Assembly (NCBI RefSeq): GCF_032118995.1
Contig: NC_092661.1
Location: 17,955,506 to 18,019,505, forward strand
Source of the DNA: Asterias amurensis
Taxonomy: Eukaryota > Echinodermata > Asteroidea > Forcipulatida > Asteriidae
Direction of reading: 5' to 3'
Length of the DNA stretch: 64,000 nucleotides
The position numbers and the translations under genes were made by a program. The notes beneath the pieces were generated by a model, which saw nothing but the letters and a program-made list of their open reading frames with translations, had not been told where the DNA came from and did not search any database. How positions within the stretch are numbered: position 1 is the stretch's first letter; each line of letters begins with the position of its first letter. Shown here piece by piece: positions 35,301 through 47,300 of this stretch.

Positions 35301-38300
35301 TAGGTTCGTCGATCGTCCCCTGCCACAGGAAGTTTTCAAACCACCCAACGGAAATTCAAAGCCTTTCCTTCATGCCCTCTTCTCCTCTACTCCATTCAAG
35401 TCGCTCTTTGCCACCCAGTCAAAGTGGGTCGACTCCAAAAAGAAATTCACCACAAAAAATCCAACGTCAACTGTAGTCCCACCACGCAAGAGAGGTGACG
35501 CAGTCATCGATATGTGTTTTAATAAACCTCCGAGTGGTGCTGGTAAGAGAGGATCATCGAGTCCAATGAGAAGCAAATTTACGCCAAATAGCAGTCCAAA
35601 GTTTACCCATAAAGATGAGTATGAAGGACAACAAAGCACCCGAGGACAGACCGAGAGTTATTCCCAACAGCAGAGGATGTTTGGGAAGAAGTTTACACAG
35701 TTGTCACATCAAAACAGTGCCCCAAACCTTGCCTACTGTGGAGAGTCTGATGCCACACATCTTTTGTCAGACGACTTTAGCTCGGATGAACTCTTGATTA
35801 ATCATCACAGGTACGTCAGTTTTTAACAGCGCCCTGTGATTTACACATTAACTAGATGAAAAACCAATCAGAGCAATGACTGACTCTACAGTGAAACCTC
35901 TGAATTCCTATAAATAGACATGTCTCACACTCTTCAGTCTCCTGACGATGACTAGAGCTGACTAGGCGAAACGTTTAGACCAATTAAGGACTCATTTTGT
36001 GGCAGTGGAGATAATATGAATAAGTCCCCTCGATCCACTAAAGAACTCAATCCATGGCTGTGGAGTTGATAACGAGAAGTCCTCTCGATCCACTAAGCAA
36101 AAGTGGTAGTCCCTGCTGATTTTCTACCTTCCCCCAGGCAGTAATTAGAAAGCAGGACAGTTCTTTCCAGAACTAAGTACTCTCCCTAATTCTAAAATCT
36201 ACTCCGCGGCGGTAGACGAAATAGCAAGACAAGTTGTCAAAGGACAATATCTACACAGCAAAGTAGATAAACACATGGTGTATACCGCAAACCGAATACA
36301 CATTTATTACTCATTGTTCATAAATACCTGGGACACTATTCTGATTGGTCGAGAGGAGACCACGTGGCCCGGTTTAAATGTTGATATCAATACGGGTAGA
36401 AGTGATTAAACATGACCTGACCTTGTTAAATCAAAAGAGGGCGCTATCAGATGACTGCAAATTCTTACACTTACTAAATGTGTTTATTTAATGCATACTT
36501 TTTCAGGTCGAGTAGCACACCTGTGGGTAGCTATGGTAACCTGAGTGTTTCCTCCGCTATCAGTTTCGGGAGTGGTCCACCCGAATCCTACCCATCAATG
36601 ACAAGTTCTCCAGCACGGCTCCTTTCCTCTCAAGAGGCCCTTGATGAAACAGAAGATATTAGAGAGTTTGAGAGGACAGTTTCCTTGGAGATGTCTTGGG
36701 ATGGGGTTGGGGAGTTCTCGTTGACTCACTTGACTCTATCAATGCTTCAGGTACACATCAGTCAATAAGTCAAACTAATAAACCATAGACCATTTCATGG
36801 TGGAATATCTCCAAGCGTGAGCAGTCCAGAAACTTCAATCCCGGCCAAAAGGCTTAGGCCACGTGAATATTAACATACCCTCCCCTTTCAGGGCTCTCCC
36901 GCTGCCCTGCTCCCCTGCTTGATCCTGGATCATACTTCCTGCAAATGCTATATGAGTTTTTACATCACAAGGCTGTTTTTTTGCAGCTTATGTTTTCGCA
37001 GGAGTTTGAGCACAAGTCACCTGAAGAGAATTATTCATTGCAAACTCGTGACAGCAAATTTGTTATCGCATTCGCATTCGCAGGAAGTATGAACCAGCTT
37101 TAATGTTGTTAACCCCAGATGGAGTGCAATGGGAGCCAACAGTGCTTTGCCTATTGAGACCCATTTTATCTCACTGACGACAACCATTAGATGTATCAAG
37201 ATTGACTTTACACATTCTCCACACCACTGAATCTATGCTTGTTCATACATGTTAATTGTTCTTTATATTTTGGTGCTGTTGCCCTGGTTTGCTGTAGTCT
37301 GCACCAGGACACCAGCACCATGCGCTTAGAAACGTAGTATTAAGCGCGGTATAAATTTGTATTATTATTATTATTATTATTATTGTGTTTTTTTAGGGAG
37401 CAATTGAAACGTACAAGAACTCTGGAGATCCCTCGTTTTTAATAAACACCATCAGAACAGTATTCACTTCATCAGAGGCACTCAATGCTAGCTTCAAGGT
37501 GAGTTTAGAATGAGTAATGAGTTCTTTTCTTAGATGTCAATTAAGTTTTCACCTATTACAATGATATGTAGTCGAGTGGTAGAAGCGTAGAATCCTCCAT
37601 AAATATTGTTGAAAACACTTTTGCTATTTCCATTGTGCGTTGTTGGTTTGCCTAACAAAGAGCAAGATTGTTGAGTTACTGTATTAGACACAATATTCAC
37701 ATTGTTATTGTCCTGTAGCTAGAGGCCTGGGCCCAATTTCATGGCTCTGCTTACCGTAAGCACAGAATCGGCGCTTACGGAAGCAGGGAATTCTGTGCTT
37801 ACAGCAAGCGTATTTCACAGGTTAGCGGCAAATTTTGGCTTCTGCGCGTGCGTACTCAACGTTACTAGGCATTCTACGCTTACAAGGCTAGCGCAGAAAT
37901 TCGGCGCTTGCACGTAAGCAGAGCCATGAAATGGGGCCCAGGTCTAATAGTAGGACATCTGCCCTAGTGTAGCGAAGGTCATGGGTTTGAATCCCACCCG
38001 AGATAAAGACCTGGGAATTGTTTTCACAAGAATCGGGAAAGTACTGAATAGGCATTGCTTTGTACATATCGGTGTATGGGTAAAACCAAACAATAATATT
38101 TTGTTGATTGTAATTTTCAATTGTGTTTATTTTTGTCACAAAGGTTGATGACGGAAAACCAGACAGTCCTATCGACCTGCCAGCAGTCAGACAAGCGTAT
38201 GCGTTAATATGGACATTAAAACCACTAGATGTCTTTTTGTCTACTATGACTAATGCATTAGAGATATTACTGATGTCTTTAGATACAACATCCATACAAG

Positions 38301-41300
38301 CAGACGAGATCAATGAAGTAAGTTTTTACAAGAATAGACCTTATGCATTGACGTCATCCAGCCGCCATCTTAGAGGAAAAACGGTGACGTAACAATCGAG
38401 ACTCACAGATTTGTACGCGCGGCGCACAGTATTGGCCAATGAACAACCTCCTTTTGACCTCTAGGTGAGGGCGCCCTACTGAAATGGCGTCATGTGCATA
38501 AGGTGTATGATGACAATCATATATATGGCGCTGGTCTCCACCAAAAGTAGGCAGGATTTGCACAAAATGTTTGTTGACAAACAAGTTGGATTTGTTATGC
38601 GGGGTACACATGATTTTTTCTAAGGGTCAAAGAGATTGTTGCACACAACACACAGACTTCTCTAGCACATACACTCTGTTGAAATTTGTTTGCTTTCAGA
38701 AATGTTCCTTGATTTGTTTCAATGCAAAACACAACACATCTGGGCCCAATTTCATAGAGCTGACTCAGCAGCAAACATTCCTTAGAGATTTTCTGCTAAG
38801 CAAAAATAAGCATGATACCAATTGCAAATGCTACATGTGAGATGCTATTTGGCTGGTAACCTTATTCTGGTAAGATATCTTTATTGAGCTTAGCTTGTTT
38901 TTGTTGGTAAGCAGCTCTATGAAATTGGGCCCTGACAGACAGCAGTTTCGTTTGAATGTCTGTCTCGGTGATCATGACAAGGATGGGATTCAAATTTGTA
39001 CCATTTTTTTGTTCCACATCAGATATTAATTCTTTTGGAAAACCCACTGCTGGAGACTCCCGAACTCCTGCGGATATTCTGCCATGTAATTTGCCGAGTG
39101 CCAACTTCAACGCGTCTTGCTCTGGTGGGGGCACTGTCTACCTACGACAAAAAGCATTTTCAGCGTCTTCTGCAATTGTTTAAGAACTACCTGGGTTCTG
39201 TACTGCGACCTAATCAAAGGTAATAAAAGTTTTGTGTACTAGTGTAATGTTTTGGGGTCGAGGAATTGGAGATGAGGGGGTTTGGGTGAGGGTATTGTGT
39301 CGTTCTGTTAAGGTACTTGGGAACCTTAAAGACTTCAGGCCTGGAACCTTTTATTATGCATCTCAAAGCACACAGTTATGCAACAAGGGCGTTTCTTTTT
39401 TCAGTATTCTCTTGCAACTTGGATGACCAATTGAGCCCAAATTTTCCAAGGTTTGTTATTCTATGCATGTGTTGGGATACACCAAGTGAGAATACTGGTC
39501 TTTGACAATCACCAACAGGAATTCTTTAGAGGATTTAAGGGGATTACTCAAGTACAAGACGAAAAGAATGTTATAAAGTGTGGGAAAAATTGGGGGTACC
39601 CTTTGCTTCATAGCGGATATTGTGTATACAAAATTACACTTTTGAATTTTTTTCCTCGCCAACCACTTGGTCCTTTTCCCCCTTCCCAATCTGCAGTGTT
39701 CATGAGAATATCATCGGCATTGCGAAGGTGTTATCAATCCTTCATGAGGCCAGCAACATGGCGGAAGCTGCTGGCAATGTGGAACACAAAAAAGTAGAAC
39801 TTGCCTCTATGAAGGATTACTACAGCAATGAACTGTCAAGGTAAATCTTTATTAGTATTAAATCACTTTCCTTAGCTTGCATGATATTCTTCCTACTTTA
39901 ATCTTATTTCCAATGTTTTTGCCCTCAGGAACACCAGCAAAGTTCATATAAAAATGGCCTGATGGTCAAACCTTGTACTCAAAAGAATTTAATCGGATTG
40001 AGAATTTTTTTTTTTAATCTGAAGTCAGACTTTTTGTATGTCCCCCTGGTGAGAAAAACGCCTGTGATTTTGACCAGAATGTCTTCCCTTTGATCTACTT
40101 TTCAAATAATTATTGTGGAGACTGTTCTCAGAAATGGAGGACCAACATGTTTGGAGGGCCATCATCCGAAGCTCCGCATCAACTGAATGAGTGTTCTCAG
40201 AAGCTTATTGTAATCTTTTGTTTCAGGGGTTACCTAAAGGTGGACATGCCCTCATTTCAACATGCCTGCTAAAATTTGGTCTAGTTTCAGACCATTTTGT
40301 GCAGGACTTGTCATCCGTTTTCCTTTCGCTGTGAGTCTGTGGCACTATACCGAACTGACAGTGTACACACATGGATTTTCAGCCTTGTGCTGTCTTCAAA
40401 TTGACAGCTACAACTTTGGCAAGATTTCCGCATCATTATGCGATGAAGTATAGTCATCCTTAGCAACAGCCGTAGCATCAGTCATAGCTGTAGGCCATTT
40501 GCGAGATGGATTTGAATAATATCTGGTACAATGATCTGCTTTAGTCACAATGTACTTCTTACATTTGACTTCCTCAGACTACAGAGACAGTCGCTATGTC
40601 AAATGGTTTGAGGCAAGCTTTTGTATAGCAACCTCCAGGATGAGCAAACCCTGGTACTATGGTGCCATACACATCCATTCAGAATTGTGTATGGGTCTTC
40701 ACCGTCTCTTACGTAAGTAAGCAAAATGCTTGCCCCTAATCATGTGACATAGCAACAGTATCGATAGTCTGAGGAATTCAAATTTAAAGCCATTGGACAC
40801 TTTCGGTAAACAGTATTGTCCAAGGCCCACACTTCGTGTATCACAACTTCTATATAAAATAACAAACCTGTGAAAATTTAGGCTCAATCGGCCTTGTTTC
40901 CGCACGTTTCCCCGTGTCATGACATGTGTTTAAAATAATTCCGTAATCTCGATATCGAGAATTTATATTGTTTTAATGTTTTCTCAAAAAGTAAAGCATT
41001 TCATGGAATAATATTTCAAGAGAAGTCTTTCACCATTACCTTCTGTAAACCCTGTAAGTTATTTGTAAATCTGGGAACTTTTAATTTTTTTTCTGTACCG
41101 AAAGTGTCCAATGGCTTTAATGTGATCATAAAGCACGTCATTGTACCAGACAATATCTAACACACAAATAGCATATTCTGGAAAGGCCTGAAATTTTGTG
41201 TTTGATTTATTATATACAGTAACATGGACTACATGGTGGAGTTTGGCAGATGGACACAGCGAGCACAGCTCCGGCAGCAAGCATCAGCTAAAGTGAGTCG

Positions 41301-44300
41301 CAGTGCAACCACCGACAGTGGATTAAGTAGCATGAGTAGCGGCAGTGGATTAAGTGATGAGCCGACATGTAGGAAGATCTCAAACAGTGACAGACAATCC
41401 ATGGATATGGAATCCATGCTGGACTTTCCATTTCTTCTGGACCCAGCAGTGAGTGTATTTTATTATGAGTAGATTTGTTGCACTAAACAATTATTAGTGG
41501 CTTTTTATGTGGCGCCGATATGTGTCACTCAATGTCATTCATGGCGCTTTAACATCATTATTTTCCAGCAAGACTTTGTGAAGATACAATTTTTTAAGAT
41601 TAAGACCAGTTCCTTTACATAGCACCAGTTGAGCGAGAGGATGTCTTCAGCCGACGCCTTATCGGGAAACTCTGATGGTCGTCTTCCACGCATCCCAATC
41701 CAGCATCAGCACTCTAAGCTCAGATGTTTCCTGTTTTGTTGAGTCCTTCTTTAGCTGGTAAATGATGTAAGACTTAGTCAGAATTGGTGGCTACAACTGC
41801 GGCTATGACCGTTGCTAGGATTGTTGCTAAGGGCGTCCTATACTTCAATGCATGATGAAGCGGCGATCCGGACATAGCCGTAGCCGCCAATTCGGATACG
41901 GCCTAATTCTCCTCCTGCCCTTGCTCCTGATTACACAGCACCATGTAGTGGTTTACAAGGGGTTGAAGATGTCAGACCTTAAATAATATGTTTAATTTTT
42001 GTTTTAATTTTGTATTTTTAAGTCCAAAGTACGAATCTTACACCTTGATGCCGTCATGCAGATGAGAAGAGAATACCAGGCGGCCATCTTACATCAAGCT
42101 GTAAGTGGAATTATTAACTTATATCCTTTCAGAAAGACTCTGCTAGGGTCAAAAAGTCAAGTCACCGACACTTTCTTAATTATACCATGTGTCATGTTGA
42201 AATGCAGTTTACAATGACTAATTCCTTCTTCTTTTTATATGAAGAACATATAATTTTCAATCATTAGACTTCATATCAAATGCTATTTAATAAAAAAACA
42301 CAAGTGTTCTGAGCATACAAACTTTGTGATAATAATTAGTATTTAAAATAATCAGTACCTAACATATTTAACATCTACTATATAGTGTTTTATTATTATA
42401 TTTCTGGTAAAGAAACTAAGGATGCCTCATACGTAAACTTAATCACTGTATAGTATCTCACAAGCCTGAGGAAACCTGTAAACAAAGGTGCTTGCTATGT
42501 GACCCAGAAACACCTCGTTAAAATGCTACTCTTCCATGATAAGTGCTCTGCGGTTGATTTCATGAAACGCTACGACTAATCCTATCTCAAGTTAGGACAA
42601 GTAACCCGTCCTAACTTAGGATGGATTTGATGCGTCCTAACGTCTTCGGATACAGAACTGAACTCGTCCTAAGTCCGAAGATTTATCTTAAGTTAGGAAG
42701 AGTTTGGTGAAATCGACGGCTGGTTTCTTTAACTTGTACTACAAATCCTAGCACGTGAGACCTGTAGATTAACGTCTTATCCAAAGAACAAATCAATTAT
42801 GGTAAAGTATTGCTCAAAAAGTGCCTCGACTCAGACTTTAATCTACACTCTGCTGGAACATATCTTGGGAATAGAAGGAAGTTTGCATCGGTTCAAATCC
42901 CATCCGAGTAATATGCCTGTATATGGCATCCTGAAGACAAGCAGATTATACTGTTCAAAACGTTGATACCAACCGGCTCTTTTCAGAGCCAAAATTCCCT
43001 CAAAAGAGATTTTACCCGCAAGTCTACTATTCATATTTATATTTATAGTTTCTCTTGTTTTCCACACCATGCAAAGCTTCAACTGCCATTTAATATGCCT
43101 GTGATTTTTTTTTGACGGAGCTCGGGAAAGAAAAGAGTATACAGTGCCATGTAACACACATCAGTGTATATGGGTAAAACCAAAATTAATATCTTAGGAA
43201 CTTGCAACCATTGAATCTATCTATTTCAGAGGGTGTACCAGGCACAGAAGTACCTCCATAACTCCAACAAGGAAGCTCTAAAAGACTCCATCAAGGCCGC
43301 AATGTGTCCGTTCCTCGTCCTTGAAGTCAGGAGAGATTCCTTGATCAGAGACACCCTGGCCCAGATGAGGTTAAAACGTCGAGACCTTAAGAAGCCCCTG
43401 AAGATTAAGTATGTTGGCGGCGGTGAACAGGTACTATCATGCAGTCTGTTTTATTCTTAATTACTAGCAGGCGCTGTTGTAGTTATTCTTCTCTATTTGC
43501 CATGCTGGAAACCTCCAGCTTTTTTTTTTTTTTTAATTAGCTTGAAATCCGTCAGCCCTCTGATGTTGAAAGCAGATTGTTTAGGAAGGGGCCGTAAAGC
43601 TTAAGACCCAGCGCATGAATGTTGGTTATTTGTTTAGGTAAATGCGTATTGTTTACAGGAGTTCTCACATCGCTATTTAATATTTGATTTTTTTTCTGTC
43701 TTTTTGTCTCTTTCGGCAGCTGTTAAATTAAGGAAGAAAACAAAATTGTATGAAGTTGTTCAATTGTTATATTTTTGCTGTACTTGATTGTGAAATCGTT
43801 CACAATTCAAACCTTGGGCTTTGGCGAATCAATAGAACAATTCGTGAAGTAAATTGAAATAATCCTCAGCCTAAAAATGCCATTAGAAGCAACAGAAACA
43901 GCAATTTCTGAGGATTTTTTTAGACAAATAATTTTAAATATATTAGAGAATTTGTGTTTAAGGTAAATTTTGAAATGAAACTATCCAAAATTAAGTATTT
44001 TTCAGTCACTTTTAATAGTGGTACGTATGGTTACTGTATGATTTAATGTTTTTTAGCAAAATAATAATGATTTATAATTACATAAATTAAAACCTTGTTT
44101 GATATAATGGTGCAGTTAAGTTTTGATTCATTCGTACAAATATTTGTCTTAATATAAGTTTCCTTTGTTTAAACATTTGAAATTCCAACTTTCCTGTAAC
44201 GTTTCAGGGTTTAGACATGGGTGGTCTTCAGAAAGAGTTTTTCCAGCTCATCACAGAAGCTGTGTTTGATCCTAAATACGCAATGTTCACGTTTGTAGAA

Positions 44301-47300
44301 GAGTCAAGAACACTCTGGATAAATGGTGAGTCTGTTATGTATTACACCCTTATTGACCCATTTCACCTGACGTCATCATCAGAATAATCTTGGATGCGCC
44401 ATTTTGGTGGTCAATGTCAACGTGTGTTATTCAGTGAAGTGCACATTTTTAGGTGGCGCGGCGTTTACACGTAAACCTATTGACCACCAACATGGTGAGC
44501 GTGGCATCAGTCGCCGCGTGTGACGCGCGTGCAAGGGGTCAATAAACCGATCATTTCTGTAAAATCATCTCCATACGCCCAGACATTGCTTATCTTGTTG
44601 ATTTTTTGGCACCACTATTTTCAGGTAAAATGCCAAAAAATTAATAAGAAACAAAAACACATATTTGTTTTTCAGTTGTTGATTCTATGTTGAAATGGGA
44701 AACCTTGGAAAATGTCAATTCAGTCTCAAACCTTTTCTCTTACCCCATTGTTTGAGCAAAAGTTGCTCAAATATTACGGCCGTTTGCAGCCGCTCTGAGC
44801 ATTTTTGACAGTTAAAGGGCAAGTCTGAGAAATCGTGTAGCTAAGTAATTACAATATCAGTAATTTGTTTACTAGTGTTGGGATGTCTGCAAGGTGAATA
44901 CTTACAATAATTTGAATGATTATGTTATGCTTTGTATTTGATTATTATTATAGCCCCATTGCACTGGCCGTCATCGCTAAGGTCAAAAAATGGAAAAGTG
45001 TCCATGCCGTGCACACTTCCCAGCCAATGATAGATCTTCATTGACCTCAATGAGGGTACTTTTGGGGGCTGGTGACATCATATGCAAGGAATCTATTTTA
45101 ACAGTTGCCTGGAATTTGTCTGTTACCCTAGGTGCTTCGTTAGAATCGAGAGATGAGTTTGAGCTGGTTGGGTCTCTCTTAGGTCTGGCCATCTATAATG
45201 GCATCATTCTGGATGCACACTTTCCAACGGCAATCTACAAGAAGCTCCATCAGGAAAAGATGGATCTACAGGACCTCCTAGAGGTCCAGCCATCACTGGG
45301 GAATGGTTTAAAGGAACTCCTGGAGTATGAAGGAGATGTGGAAAACACCTTCTGCCAGACCTTTCAGGTATGATGGATGGGTGGGTGCTTTGGTTACTTA
45401 GGGTGCTCGGGTAAAAAAAGGAATGTGGAATGAACCTTCTGCGCCACCTTGAAGGCGACATGGGTACCTAACTTCATGATAAATGGCTGTGAGATAGTGG
45501 TGTCATGGCCGAGCGGATAAGAACACTGAACTCAAGCTCTGGTGTTTCTGTTTAGCAGTGTGGTGGATAGAGTCCCGGTCGTGACTCTTGTGTCCCTGAG
45601 CAAGACACTTTACTATAGTTGCTTATCTTAGACGTGCATGTTTGTTGCACAGGCTGTATTTGCCCTTCGGGTGTACAAAGCGTCTTAAAAACTGATTAAT
45701 TCATGTGTACTATTTGCCTTCTTTCAGATTTCATTCACTTCACTTGGGGATGAGGTAGTAACCGTTGATTTACTACCAGATGGTTCTCAGATTGCAGTCA
45801 CTAATCAGGTAATAAAAGATCACTGATTAAAGGCACAGGGGTGGATTTCACAAAGGTAGTCCTAACTTAGGACTAGCCCTAAGCAATGCTAAGAGATAGG
45901 ACCAGTCCTAAGTTAGGATGAGTTACTGGTCCTAACTTAGGACCAGTCCTATCTCTTAGCATTGCTTAGGACTAGTCCTAAGTTAGGACTACCTTTGTGA
46001 AATCCACCCCTGGACACGTTTGGTAATTGTCAAAGACCAGTGTTCTCACTTGGTGTATCCCAACATATAAATAAAATAACAAACCTGTGAAAATTTTAGC
46101 TCAATTGGTCATCAAAGTTGCAAAGGAATAATGAAAGAAAAAAACACACCTGCAGCACAACTTTGTGTGCTTTCAGATCGGAATAAAAGACTTCAAGTGA
46201 AGTCTTTTATTATTTGAGTGAGGAATTACCTCTTTCTCAAAAACTACATAACTTCAGAGGGAGCCGTCTCCCACAATGTTTTATACTATCAACAGCTGTC
46301 CATTGCTAGCTACCAAGTAAGTTTGTGTTCTAATAATTTTTTTGAGTGATTACCAATAGAGTCCAGTGCCTGTAAAGAGGAAGGGAAATGCCACTTTTAA
46401 TTTTGTGATGTACTAATTTTCCAATAGATAGAGTCCTCATGTGGTAATGAGTGGGAACCATAGAGTTATATATAAGAACTAGAGGGCGCACTGGCCTATA
46501 TACGCCACCTGGCAGGCGCGCATGTGGCCATTTTCTCAGTTGACAAAACAGCATCGCACAGCGTGTGTTTGTGCGGCCATTTTGTAAGTTGACAAAACAG
46601 CATCGCGTAGGGTTCAATAAACACTAACTCCAACGTGCAATTCATATTCAATGCACGTACAGAATGGCGCGCGTGTCTCCTTGTTGTCCCGTCGCGTTTG
46701 TGCAAGCAGCATCACCAGTGCGCCCTCTAGTTCTTATATATAACTCTATGGTGGGAACAAATCTCATGTCTGTTGAAGCCAACGCTGGCTTAAGTATTGT
46801 CAGCCATTTTGAAACTATGTTTATGTCAACATCAGGCAAACACAGTCAAAGCTAATACAGATCTAAAACCAATGTCTGTGATCACTTGGTAGGAGTTTGG
46901 TGGATTTGTAGAGAATTTTATTTTGAATATCCCTCTATAATTAAAAATAAAAGACAATGTAGTTGATTGATTCCACCTGTTTATTCTTTGCAGAATCGAG
47001 AGGAGTTTGTGAGGTTGTATGTTCAGCATGTGTTGGTGGACAGCGTGGCTGCTCAGTTTGAAGCCTTTGCCCATGGCTTTCAAACAGTCTGTGGAGGGTC
47101 GGCACTACGTCTCTTTCAAGCAGCTGAGACTGAGATGCTAGTTTGTGGGAGTCCGGAGCTAGACTTTGAAGCGTTGGAAGCTTCAGCTACCTATGAAGAC
47201 GGCTACACAAGGTAGTTACTCTGTTCATGTTTGTTAGTAACAGCTGGAGAACGTTTAGCTAGTTTAACATTGAAGAGTGTCGTGGGCAAGTTGCCTAGTA

